Shown here in pieces: positions 1 to 10,801 of a stretch of 64,000 nucleotides of DNA. Positions within the stretch are counted from its first letter, which is position 1. Every line of letters begins with the position of its first letter. The notes beneath the pieces were generated by a model that was not told where the DNA came from, searched no databases, and was given only the letters and a program-made list of their open reading frames with translations. The DNA comes from Misgurnus anguillicaudatus (Eukaryota; Chordata; Actinopteri; Cypriniformes; Cobitidae): contig NC_073358.2 in assembly GCF_027580225.2 (NCBI RefSeq), positions 7,817,501-7,881,500 on the forward strand, in the 5' to 3' direction. The translations under genes were made by a program, and so were the position numbers.

Positions 1-243
1 AAAAAGTAACATATAAAAGTTACTGTTAAGTTTAATGTTTAACAACAAAGTTTAATTGAAATGTTTCTGTGTTGTGCACACATTCAAGAAAGTATTTAGC
101 TGAATAAAACTAACAGTGACATTTCATCATTCACTTGCTGCAAAATGTAACAGACAGCCAGCAGTGATCAGTTCCTGTATCACCCTGAAGGGATTTATCT
201 ATTTGAAGTCTAGATAAATCCCGATGACACACAGCCCTCTCAC

Positions 244-530
244 ATGCCATCACATTGCTTAGTTGGTCTGTTGCATGTGCAGCTCGGACATTCATGTAAC
301 CCTGCTGTGCGCATCAGAAGGTTTTTACGAAGGCAGATGAAGGTGGGTGATCGTGCTATTGACGTCTCTCCTTTTGAACCGAGCTCTGGCGCAATTTCCG
401 ATCACACTGCACGTTTCGCGTCTGAGCCCAAGTAAACGGCAAGCTGGCCAGGGCGATTAACCTAGTGATCACACTAGTCAAACGAACCAGGCTTTGGGGG
501 TCAAACGTGCCTATGCGCAGTTTGGTTTGC
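244..530. repeat. Dispersed repeat, copy 1 (partner at 25478-25716)
   Basis: This stretch shares long patches with 25478-25716, such as GACGTCTCTCCTTTTGAA against GATGTCTCTCCTTTTGAA and the shared ending AACGAACCAGGCTTTGG. Both look like parts of one old dispersed element. I cannot name the family. The reading frames inside it are short and not conserved between the copies. Confidence 0.6.
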
Positions 531-684
531 ATAGTATGTGTGCCCAAAGTCATGACACATTCAAGCAAGTTTTATATTTGCAGTAGGCGATATATCCGAT
601 ATTTGGATTGGCATCGGCCGATTAATCTTTTCAATCAGACATTACAATTTTCTGTTACTTCAATTTGTTGTTTGTAATGAAAAG

Positions 685-1220
685 TAGGGCTGTAACGATT
701 AATTGTGCAAATGCGCGTTTTCTCAATGAATGAATTTTAATGAATTATGGGGAAATCCTGGCACATCCCAAAGCTAGGGGGCGTTCTCGTGCAGAAACTA
801 CAATAAAGCATTACAAATGCTATTCTAGGAAATGTCTACAGGAATATTTAAATTCTTTAAATTGTATCAGGTATTTTCATGATAATAAAGAATATTTTGA
901 ATGATTTCGTTTGACGAGTGTTGCTTTTTTAAATGCACGTTATAAACGACTCTGACTCATAATGATTTTAGAGTGATAAGGACTTCCTACAAATGGCGTA
1001 GTACACGCACAAGCTGTGCATGAAATACAGAATCGCAGCCTTGCGATTTAGAATCTATTTCAGTAGGGCTGCACGGTAAATCGCATGTGTTTGTCAGGCG
1101 CATCTCGTCAGTAATGCTGGTTCCTTGAGATGTGCGTAATATCGCATGTGATTTATCGTGCAGCCCTAGATTTCAGACAGGCATTTTTAATGGGGCACAC
1201 GATTAATCATTACATCCCTA
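685..1220. mobile_element. hAT-like non-autonomous element with nested 105-bp hAT MITE
   Basis: The ends are TAGGGCTGTAACGATTAAT and, inverted, ATTAATCATTACATCCCTA. The flanks ATGAAAAG (677-684) and ATAAAAAG (1221-1228) match at 7 of 8 bases, as expected for the 8-bp duplication of hAT transposons. A second, smaller element sits inside at 1064-1168. No transposase was seen. Confidence 0.75.
1064..1168. mobile_element. 105-bp hAT-type MITE
   Basis: The ends TAGGGCTGCACGGTAAATCG and CGATTTATCGTGCAGCCCTA-type sequence are inverted repeats. The flanks TATTTCAG (1056-1063) and GATTTCAG (1169-1176) match at 7 of 8 bases. It is inserted inside the element at 685-1220, so it is younger than that one. 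Confidence 0.75.
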
Positions 1221-1455
1221 ATAAAAAGACACTCAGATGTAAAGTCAAAGTCTGACAGACAGTAAAATGACCAACAATTATTCACTTTTTATCATGAAAT
1301 TATGTTGTGTTCAAACCGTAAAATGTTATACCCTTTTAAAGTACTGAAAACATGACATACAAGACATAACTAATGGAGATCTATAAATATTATGCATAAC
1401 AAATGTTTATTTCGTTTCACCAATTTTCTGTTGATCTCTCATGTACTGTAATTAT

Positions 1456-3606
1456 TAGGGATGTCCCGATCCCACTTTTTCATTTCCGATCCGATACCAG
1501 AATTCCGTATATGAGCCCGATACCGATATCTGCCCGATACTATTGTAATTAAATGTGTATAGTGTTTTCTGCTACATCTAGTATCATTTACATGTTAAAA
1601 TCATTTAAAATGATTTACAAGTTACAGGAAACATTAGTAAATATTAATCATTAGACAGTGGCCGCGTTTACATGCACCCTAATAATGCGATTATAATGGG
1701 ATTTTGTCAATACTGCGATTATACTTTACCTCATGTGAACGCAATAATTCGATAAAAATAATGCGATTAAGCTCATAATCGCAGTAAGTATAGTCGCATT
1801 AAAAGAGGTGGCGGACGCCGTTTATAATCGCAGTATGCGTCCATGTAAATTCTTTAATCGCATTTATACCGCAACTAATTAAGTGCACGTGTGTTTTAGT
1901 CACGCACCTTAAGCACAAATTCGTTTTAAACTTGACATTAGGAAGTTTTACATGAATTCTGCCAACACGACTCGCTGTCAGCAGTCTGCCTTCATTCAGA
2001 AACAGCTCAAATAACACGACAGCAGTGTGTAAAAGCTTTAAGGGACATTATAACAATAATTATAACGATAAATATATTAGTGACCACATCATAATCATAA
2101 CTTCTAATTCGCTCAACCAGCACGGCATTACCTATTGGATATTTCTTGTAATAAAAACTTTTTTGCAATTGTTTACATGTCACTGAATGTATGCTGTTGT
2201 TGCATTTACACAGCGGGAAACCAGCAGATGTGCTCAACTCGCTGCGTTTCACGTAACTGAACAATGAATGTAGTAGTGTGTAATAATATCTTACCTTTTG
2301 GCGTAGCTAGTGTGGTAGAAAAATTTCACAGCAACAACTGCATCAGCTCTGGATACCTGAGGTAATTTTATGTTATAACCTCAGCAATGAATGAGCTTTC
2401 TACTGCATTTTAAGTGCGCGTGCACTTCAAGTTCAAATAGATTTGATTGGCTGTCAATTGTTAATCGCTCATCATGTGCCAAAATCGCTATCGTTATAGT
2501 TGTTGTGTGAGCTCTGCTATTATCTTTAATATAAAACGATTTTTAAAACTATATTTTTATATCATGTGAACGCCCTTTACAGGCACTTTCATATTTATAT
2601 CTTCATCACGGCACCGGATAATGAATCTATAACAACGTGTTTGTCATTTAACGTAAGTAAATTAAAACAGTGGACAATATGTGAGTTCATCATTTGTGCT
2701 CTGCATTGGGCTATGTGTGAATAATCCGAACATAAAAACTGCATGTAAACCGGAGTGAAGAGGTTAGCTCCAGTCATGTAAACATCTTACTGCGATTAAG
2801 ACCTTACTCGCATTATTGGAAATAATCGCATTAATGGTGTGCATGTAAACGTGGTCAGTGTTTAGGAGAACATAGGTACGTTTGATCAATTAAGTATGCT
2901 AAATATTTATTCTAATTCTAAATTCTAATATAATTGCGTAAAACTGTCATAGTAAAAAAGCTTTAGTGTGCAGATGGTTATTTTGGGAATTATGGGCTTG
3001 ACTGGACTTTTTATGCACATTCCGGGTTCAGAATTGATGCGCCTAAGTCATATACTGGGCTTTCTGGGGGCAAAATTGATGCTCTTGAATCATCCTCCCA
3101 TGGGAATCCTCGCACCGCAATGGAAAGTTCATAACTGTTAAAACACAAAGAGAAAAGATGCATCGTGTGCTCAGCACATAGTGAATTGCATCCATCCGAC
3201 GGCTTACTGAGACTTTATAAAATCAGATCTTTAAAATAGCCTACAGTTATCTTGTGTTTGCGTGTGTGAATGATGCGTTTCATCCGTCCGCTTCACCAGT
3301 GGATTAACTCAGTTTGCGAGTAAGTTACAGTGTTTCTGTAAACATAGAGATCATTAAATGTCCGTTTGTTCCTTCACATGAAGCTATTGAGTGTATTAAA
3401 AGACTTTACATATAGTGCATAAAACGTTTATGGTGATTTTATAATACGTTGTCCTTTTAATAGCTTGTCAGTAACAACCACGGCTAACGCACATATAATG
3501 GAATTGGATCGGTCATGTTGTCGGTCCTCGATCCAATGTCCGATCCAGCCAAAAAGCCCGGATCGGACCCGATACCGATCCAGCATATCTGATCGGGACA
3601 TCCCTA
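1456..3606. mobile_element. hAT-like element with perfect 8-bp target duplication
   Basis: It begins TAGGGATGTCCCGATC and ends GATCGGGACATCCCTA, a perfect 16-base inverted terminal repeat. It is flanked on both sides by GTAATTAT (1448-1455 and 3607-3614). The inner part 1661-2855 is a later insertion, so the host element is about 950 bp without it. No transposase frame was seen. The flanks on either side resemble each other in inverted orientation (near 580-620 and 3620-3715) and may be ends of a still older element. Confidence 0.88.
1661..2855. mobile_element. Inverted-repeat element nested in the 1456-3606 hAT
   Basis: The ends GCCGCGTTTACATGCA and TGCATGTAAACGTGGT are inverted repeats, followed inward by AATGCGATTA and its complement. 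CAGTG flanks both sides (1656-1660 and 2856-2860), suggesting a 5-bp duplication. About 1.2 kb, no conserved coding frame. It must be younger than the element around it. Confidence 0.75.
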
Positions 3607-3745
3607 GTAATTATATTTGTGTTATATCAGCCTCATATTGGCCCGTCGGCCACTTCTTTCTTAATATCGGTATCAGCATCAGCCATTTAAAAAACCCATA
3701 TTGGTAAACCACTAATCATTTGTACTTAAAATCTCATATACTATA

Positions 3746-4503
3746 TTAACTCATTCCCTGCAATTGACGAGTTATCTTGTCAATTAAAGCAACACTATGT
3801 CGTTTTTTTACCTTTAAATAATGTCTCTACAATTATTTCAGTGATAGAACAACTTTTAACTGGACAAATTGTACTGTTGCTGCAACCTGAGCAGCCTCCT
3901 AGCTGCTACAAGCACACTCTGAAAGTGGCGGTGGAGGGTAGAGCACACAGCCCCGCCCCTCCCCCTGCCTGCAGAAGAGTGTCTGATACCAGGCACTGTT
4001 GCGCTTTTCAACCACATGGGGGAGCTGTAAGTCATTTTTACATGGAAACTATATAGTGTTGCTTTAAGATAAAACATTTTTATGAAAAAACGTGTTCCTT
4101 ATGAGTTTTTATGGTAATCTGTAATACCAAAATTATCCAATAGATGGCACTCTTACCCAATTTATTAAAAAACTAAATTCCAAAAAAAAAAAAATTATTT
4201 TACACTCCTTGTATGTTTTGACAATCGTTCTGAATCTGATCTCTAACTAAATTCCTTCACAAAAATGCAATTATTTCAGCTTTTTGCTAAAAAATGTTTA
4301 AGCGTTCATAAACAGAAAAAATATAGATACGATGATTTTTTTCCCGTTTTGTGTTTTTGTTTGTTTATTGTTTGTTTGAAAGCAGAGGGTCTGTTCTTTC
4401 ATTTGATATTTTTGTATGTTTATATATTTTTAGAATTTTTTTTCCTGGAAGGCATTTTTTTCCCGGTGGGCAACTTAAAAAAAGGCTGGCGGAAATGAGT
4501 TAA
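3746..4503. mobile_element. TTAACTCATTCCC-ended inverted-repeat element, interrupted
   Basis: The left end reads TTAACTCATTCCCTGCAATT and the right end reads GGCGGAAATGAGTTAA. Related copies occur at 19761 and 38639-39098, all AT-rich with a GACGAG...CTTGTCAA motif near one end. A smaller TTAA-flanked element (3784-4067) is nested inside. No coding capacity was seen. Confidence 0.7.
3784..4067. mobile_element. 284-bp TTAA-flanked MITE
   Basis: It begins TTAAAGCAACACTATGTCG and ends ATATAGTGTTGCTTTAA, with TTAA at both edges. The inside is GC-richer than its surroundings. The termini and target fit the TTAAAG-ended families seen repeatedly in this window. Confidence 0.75.
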
Positions 4504-4766
4504 TTATGCATTATTTATATTTAACTTATTTGCAAATATTAAATTGTAAGTAACTGGATGAGGCTGTGTCATTAATTTCAGCTGATTGTTATCTGGCATA
4601 ACAAACCTTGGAGTTTCGCTACTGGACAATCAGAATCAAACATTCCAGAGTGCCGTATAATACATAACAATACAATCTACGTAAGTAAATGTATTTTTTT
4701 CGCTACTTTAGCAAGTGTCGTCACTAATTCGTTAATGATTATTTAATAAATAAATAAATGACTTAC

Positions 4767-4865
4767 CTTTTTAGTTTTAACAGTAGAGTGACAGCAGTCT
4801 CCACCATCATAGTTGCAGAACGCTCGGTTGTTTATGGCATCGCAGTAATTATCACCCATGAAAGG
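4767..4865 (-). CDS. pappa: pappa internal exon: C-terminal Lin12/Notch repeat (LNR3)
   Basis: The 99-base exon encodes 33 codons: [20 protein letters not shown], then [13 protein letters not shown]. It carries the LNR core C..CD...[12 protein letters not shown], a calcium-binding fold. Known: in PAPP-A, LNR3 acts with LNR1 and LNR2 and is needed for IGFBP4 but not IGFBP5 cleavage. Acceptor CCCTTCAG and donor AAG|GTAAGT are both strong. The final exon, with the short C-terminal tail and stop codon, was not found below this point. Confidence 0.94.
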
Positions 4866-4867
4866 CT

Positions 4868-5962
4868 GAAGGGAAAAAACCACAACATATGAACCTAGAC
4901 AACTTCCTTTCTCAACAATAATACAATGTTACATACTGTAAATAAAATCTTTATGGTCACAAGATTTGGCTCGATGCCAAATAATATTATGTTTCCACCA
5001 TAAACCACCATCCATCCCTGAATTAATATAAACCTGTCTATAAAGAGACAGCTATTCACACTCGCATACATCCACAACGGTGTAAAAATAGACGCACAGA
5101 CTTGAGTCTGTTGCAATTATGTTGCCCTGGAAAAATTGAGCTAGTATTCCCGGGCTTGTGGATGGAGGAGACTGCTTTTAATGGGGAAACCAAAGCCCTA
5201 TTAAACTTCTATGTGTCTCCCTTAGGAGTTACTACACATTTCCATCTTGACAGGCACAAAAGGTTGCACAACACACCTGTGACCTTTTCCAGTTTGAAAT
5301 CATCTCTCTGCCCCGACCCAAATGCTTTCAGAGGGCTGCTAATTACCACCCATCGAAACTGGGTCAGGATGAGGTGGGTTCGAAAGTCTGCCATTCTAAC
5401 CCACATAAAAATGAACTGGTCACCTCGCTCACATAACGCTGAGGCCACTTATGAATGAAAGTGAGGTGCGAATTCATTGTTTAAGGGACAGTTCAATCAA
5501 AAATAAAAGTACTGAAAAATAAAATAAGGTTTGAATCAATATTTTTGAGTTAAGACAACTTCTCGTGGAAATTAAGTTTAACCAACAAATTACTGTGTAT
5601 TGAGTATTGAGTATGAATATTTTTAATGCTAAAAGATCTGTAGTAGTAACAGATCCTTATTTTTGGAGTGCAAAAAATATTATTCTGTTATTGTCACACA
5701 TGCTTATTTAGTTTCAAAGTGGTATTTTTGTCTTTTTGATGTTGGACACTAAATCCTCAGCCTATTTCATATAATAAAAGTGATGTGACATTTATTCAGT
5801 GTCTGGATAATTAATTCAATGAGTTGACTGGAGAACTGAATCAGTCTGATTTTGTAAAAGAATCATTCAGATCAGTTCTGTGAACTGAATCAATTGATTC
5901 ACTTAAAAGATCAGACTCAAACAAATTCTTCATTCATAGATCGGAGTTCCCTACTTCTCTTA
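4868..5962. other. Intron sequence without recognised genes
   Basis: I see no exon, RNA gene or bounded transposon here. The part 5800-5940 contains repeated GATTCA and GAACTGAATC motifs that look like a fragment of a dispersed repeat. The reading frames at 5102-5458 and on the opposite strand overlap each other and show no domain. Confidence 0.5.
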
Positions 5963-6884
5963 TTAAAGGAATAGTCAATTTTCTTAAAAAAAAAAAAAAA
6001 CAATCCAGATCATTTACTCACCACCATGTCATCCAAAATGTTGATATCTTTCTCTGTTCAGTCGAGAAGAAATTGTTTTTTGAGGAAAACATTGCAGGAT
6101 TTTTCTCATTTTAATGGACTTATAGAGCCCAACACCTAATACCCAACTCAACACTTAACAGTTTTTTTCAACAGAGTTTCAAAGGACTATAAACAATCCC
6201 AAACGAGGGATAAGGGTCTTATCTAGTGAAACGATTGTCATTTTTGACAATAAAAATAAAAAATATACACGTTTAAACCACAATTTCTCGTCTAGGTCCG
6301 GTCCTGAAAGCGCCAGCAACCTCACGCAATACGTCATGACGTCAAGAGGTCACAGAGGACGAACGCGAAACTCCGCCCCAGTATTTACAAGTGTGGAGAA
6401 AGTGGACCGTTCCCATGTTGTTGTATGTCAAATGATACTAATAATGTCTTTGTGTCAGTTTATTGTTTAAAATGGTCCGCAAATGTGCGTTTCATATATG
6501 TAACACGTGACCTCCCTACGTCACTATGCATTTACGTGAGGTTGCGCTGGACCGGACCTAGACGAAAGTTTGTGATTTAAAACTGCATATTTTTTCTTTT
6601 TCTTGTCAAAAATGACAATCGTTTTGCTAGATAAGACCCTTATGCCTCGTTTGGGATCATTTAGAGTTCTTTGAAACTCCGTTGAAAAAACTGTTAAGTG
6701 TTGAGTTAAGTATTAAGTGTTGGGGTCCATTAAAGTCCATTAAAATGAGAAAAATCCTGCAGTGTTTTCCTCAAAAACATAATTTCTTCTCGACTAAACA
6801 GAGAAAGACATCAACATTTTGGATGACATGGTGGTGAGTAAATTATCTGGATTTTTTTTTTAAGAAAATTGACTATTCCTTTAA
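5963..6884. mobile_element. Foldback element, TTAA-flanked, family F copy 1
   Basis: The ends TTAAAGGAATAGTCAATTTTC and its inverse at 6862-6884 start arms of about 300 bases each that are inverted copies (ATTTACTCACCACCATGTCA left, with its complement right). It is 922 bp and near-palindromic with no coding frame. Other copies lie at 9943, 20744, 50886-55215 (split) and 61601-62521. The TTAA target suggests a piggyBac- or Kolobok-type transposase acting in trans (inference). Confidence 0.85.
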
Positions 6885-6923
6885 CATTCCAAGAACAGCT
6901 AGGCCAGATGTCCAATCGAATAA

Positions 6924-7155
6924 GGGGCCGTTCACACGTGTTTTCCACGCATATTAGGCGCGTAGGTTTTTGTCACTGCGGTCTGAAAAGTTTAGATATT
7001 TTTAATTCGATGCGGTGCGGACGTGCCTGGAAAAAACGAGCGTGTCACACCTCATGCGCGTCGCACCCGCGCCGCTTTCATTATGAGCGTACTGCACACC
7101 TACATTTGGAATAAAGAACCTGAGCGCGCAAAAGTCGCGATATGTAAACAGCCCC
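6924..7155. mobile_element. Harbinger-like MITE, family C, short copy
   Basis: The left end is GGGGCCGTTCACACGTGTT and the right end TATGTAAACAGCCCC, flanked by TAA and TTA. It is GC-rich inside, like the 7955-8493 copy, but more diverged. The CG-rich interior produces several spurious frames. Confidence 0.6.
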
Positions 7156-7954
7156 TTATACAACATTTTAGTACAGCAGTAGACATATGGACTGCCTATA
7201 GTTTTAAGCCTACCTTTACTTACATTATATGAAAATCAAATGCAAGGATTTGTTTTCATAATAAAACCATCAGGAATATGATTGTTTTTCAGATTACACT
7301 AAAGAGCACTTTCAGTGTAGTCATGAAGTGTTTTGGGTTAGAAATGCAAGAACCACATGTTCTTCTACAAAACAAAGATGATCGAAGAGCAAAACACCGA
7401 AAAATGTTGGTTCAGTCTTTTCTTTGGCAAACATGCAGTACATTGTCTTCAATAAATATTTTATGCTAACTTTAGCACATTCCCCAAAGAAGACACAGTC
7501 ACTGTTTTCTATTCTACCTCAGTAATTTGAGGACGGCTGGAATGTGATATTCTCTAGATGAGGTTTCCAGGTTCCTCAAAAACGCAAAAGAAAACAAATT
7601 ATCCTTAAAAACAAAACAAAGGTTGTAACAAATCCCACTTGTCTGCTTTTGTTGGCCTTGTTAAACCTGACTCAGATCGGGCTAGACTGATCCGTAAAGC
7701 AAAAGAGAGGAAGACACCAAGCGCAGCGTGTTTGTTTATGTACCAGACTTCAAAGAGCGGGAGAAGATGGCAGGAACAACTGTTCAAGGTCAGGTTCCAA
7801 AGAAAAAACCTCATCTGCCAGACCTCCATGACTGCTTTGAGCTTAAAGCTATGACTGAGAGATTAACTTGGAAATACTATTGTGATAAAAATGCGACAGA
7901 AATTGGGATAATAAGTGAAAACAAAACAAAGATATCTAGCTGAGAACAGAATAA

Positions 7955-8493
7955 GGGGCCAGTCACACCAAAAGCGTTTATGGCAGCCGCAGGCGCCCTT
8001 TTTGAACGACATTCCATGGGCAGGGCGCGTTTGCGCGCTGTTTATGCGCGCCGAGCGCCCTGCGGTTTTTTGCCGCCTGCCGCGCACGCGTTTTTGAAGG
8101 AGCGCTGGAAGAGAGCGGAGAAGCGCCCGACGTCATTCGCGTCTTTGCATTGTCCAATCGAATGAGGGGAGAGGCGGGCCTTACGTTGTGGCGAGGGAAG
8201 TTTACAGTTGCTTTGAAGAACCGGACTCCACTCCCTCACTGTCTCCTGCCTGTTTATGCACCTCTCAACCTCAAACAAGGTCAGAGCAAGCGTCCTCTTT
8301 TTAAAGTTTCTGCTAATATGACAGTTAACAGCAAAAGAGCGCTCACGCTTCAATATTTGATTGACAAGACAGCTGACTCGGTGGTTGCTTAGCAATATGA
8401 AAAGCCGCGTCGCACTGCTCTTTTTTTAAAAAAGGCAGTGCGTCGCGCCTTGCGTTTGCAAGCGTTTAAAGCGCTTTTGGTGTGACTGGCCCC
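7955..8493. mobile_element. Harbinger-like MITE, family C, abutting an exon
   Basis: GGGGCCAGTCACACCAAAAG at the left is repeated inverted at the right (CTTTTGGTGTGACTGGCCCC), and TAA flanks both sides (7952-7954, 8494-8496). It is 539 bp, GC-rich, with no transposase. The 3-base TWA target fits PIF/Harbinger. Its edge is 16 bases from the 5' splice site of the pappa exon at 8513-8584. Confidence 0.85.
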
Positions 8494-8512
8494 TAAGAGA
8501 GGTTGGTCTTAC

Positions 8513-8584
8513 CTCGCATCCCTTGATGCAATGAAGAGACTCGGGGTTAGGGTACCATTTTAGTCCCATGGTGCATATGATATT
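8513..8584 (-). CDS. pappa: pappa internal exon: end of sushi module 5
   Basis: The small 72-base exon encodes 24 codons, NIICTMGLKWYPNPESLHCI then KGCE, in phase 0 at both ends. It closes sushi module 5 (Cys, KW, Cys) and supplies the first Cys-Glu of the C-terminal LNR. The acceptor is TGTCCTACAG and the donor GAG|GTAAGA. Only 16 bases after the exon end a 539-bp Harbinger-like MITE begins, leaving almost no native intron at the 5' splice site. Confidence 0.92.
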
Positions 8585-9090
8585 CTGTAGGACAGAGATA
8601 ACAAAAAGTTAGGTTGAGAATCAATCTGTTACCATATGTGATCATTTTTTTGTCATTACCGTTTTCTAAATAAAATCATCCTTTCAGTGAAAATATAACC
8701 TTGATATCTTTAATGTTGACTAAGTAAGATTGAAATCAATGAGTGAAATGAAACTTTGTTGCTTTTAATCTAATCACTACACTTTGAGACTTTAGACTGG
8801 TTTTCACATACAGGGTCACAAATAGTGAATCTTATAATGTCCATTGTTCTGACGAAGTCTGTTCCCGCTATGTGTTTCTTATAGCGTTTTCATCACATTG
8901 CGTTTATGATTTATTTAGAACTATTAAAGATTTGAATGAGTTATACTGAACAAGCTATAATATCACCATTTATTAAATATTTCATAATTTTTCAGTTTTC
9001 TATTACTACTACTTTTAATCTTATATCTTAGCCTATGTCTTTTTCCTGTTGGTTCTAAAATGATTATGTTTACATACTTAATAAATATAG

Positions 9091-9116
9091 CACACACACA
9101 CACACACACACACACA
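9091..9116. repeat. (CA)13 microsatellite
   Basis: A pure run of 13 CA units. It is ordinary for fish introns and likely length-variable. Confidence 0.95.
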
Positions 9117-9232
9117 TGATGTAAAGTGTTATTAATATATAAACAGGCCTATGCATATTAATTTGTATGTAAACATAATCGTTTTATAATGGTTTAATTT
9201 ATTAAAAAATAAACGTAACGTGATGAAAACGC

Positions 9233-9750
9233 AGCCCAGTCTCACGGAGTTGCACGAAGTGTAAAAATCGTGCAATACATACGCCAAATTCCACTTTGGC
9301 GTGCATATGATACGCCAGTCCTTCCCATTCACTTAAACTTTGCACCTTTTTTTGTCGTTTTATTTATTGGTTTCTCAATTTTTTTGCTTTTTTTACCATT
9401 TTCGCTTGGGTTTAGGGTTAGAACAACTTTTTGTTATATAAAAATGACATCCTAACCCAAACCCCAACTCCAAGCGACCATGGCTTAAATATGGACAAAA
9501 ACATGGAGAAACCTGTATATTAAATAACCTCATTAAGCAAATCTAAAATCTAACCCTAAACCCAAGGGAAAATGGTTTAAAAAACAGAAAAAAAGAGAAA
9601 CCAATAAATAAAACGACAAAAAAGATGCACAGTTTAAGTGAATGGGAAGGACTGGCGTATCATATGCACGCCAAAGTGGAATTTGGCGAATGTATTGGAC
9701 GATTTTTACACTTTGTGCTATTTATACGCATCTACGTGAGACTGGGTAGC
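9233..9750. mobile_element. Palindromic hAT-like element with long arms
   Basis: The arms, each about 130 bases, start AGCCCAGTCTCACG and end CGTGAGACTGGGTAGC, and share CCAAATTCCACTTTGGCG and its complement. The flanks GAAAACGC (9225-9232) and GGAAACGC (9751-9758) match at 7 of 8. The interrupted host sequence reads on across the insertion and resembles 8870-8910 inverted, so the host is itself a palindromic repeat. Confidence 0.78.
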
Positions 9751-9834
9751 GGAAACGCTATAAGAAACATTACACTAAAGAGAAACATGGGGAAACAGAC
9801 ATCGACAGAACACCAGATCCATAAAAATCACAGT

Positions 9835-10801
9835 TTAAAGGATTAGTCCATTTTCTTTAAAAAAAATCCAGATATTTTACTCGGAGCCCAATTGGTGGCC
9901 GAAAGTGACAGCTCTGCAATAGCGGTGGGAAGTGTTTAAGTGTTAAAGGATTAGTCCATTTTCTTAAAAAAAAAAAAAAGTCATCCAAAATGTTGATGTC
10001 TTTCTTCTTTGTTCAGTCGAGCTTTTTTTTAGGAAAACATTCCAGGATTTTTCTAATTTTAATGGACTTTGATGGACCCCAACACTTAACAGTTTTAATG
10101 CAGTTTAAAATTGCAGTTTCAAAGGACTATAAACGATTTCAAACGAGGCATAAGGGTCTTATCTAGCGAAACGACCGTCATTATTGGCAACAAAAATATG
10201 CACTTTTAAACTACAACTTCTTGTCTGTCTCTGGTCCTGTGGCGCGCCAGCGCGACCTCACGTAATTGCGTAATGCCGTGGAAAGGTCACGTGTTACATA
10301 TATGAAACACACATTTGCGGACCATTTTAAACAATAAACTGACACAAAGACATTAATTAGTATCATTCCACATACAACAACATTGAAACGGTCCTCTTTC
10401 TCCACACTTGTAAACACTGGGGCGTAGTTTCGCATACGTCATCCGTGACCTCTTGACGTGATGACGTTTTACGTGGGGTTGCGCTGGCGCATCACAGGAA
10501 CGGTGGAAGACGAGAAGACCCTTATGCCTCGCTTGAGATCGTTTAGAATCCTTTGAAACTGCAATCTTAAACTGCATTAAAACTGTTAAGTATTGGGGTC
10601 CATTAAAGTCCATTAAACTGAGAAAAATCCTGGAATGTTTTCCTCAAAAAACATAATTTCTTCTCGACTGAACAAAGAAAGACATCAACATTTTGGATGA
10701 CATGGTGGTGAGTAAATTATCTGGATTTTTTTTAAGAAAATGGACACTAAAACACATCATTAATGCAGAGCTGTCACTTTCTGCCACCAGTTGGGCTCCG
10801 C
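9835..10801. mobile_element. Foldback family F copy 2 with further nesting
   Basis: A fragment of family F starts at 9835 (TTAAAGGATTAGTCC) and breaks at about 9881. There a second element begins, with CGGAGCCCAATTGGTGGC and AGTGACAGCTCTGCA, whose inverse appears at 10766-10800. Inside that element a second, nearly full family F copy runs from 9943 to about 10746. The layers are therefore F, then the CGGAGCCC element, then F again. Confidence 0.75.

Noticed and set aside
8042..8395. 117-codon minus-strand frame and overlapping plus-strand frame
   Set aside because: Both lie wholly within the GC-rich family C MITE and read into its inverted end.
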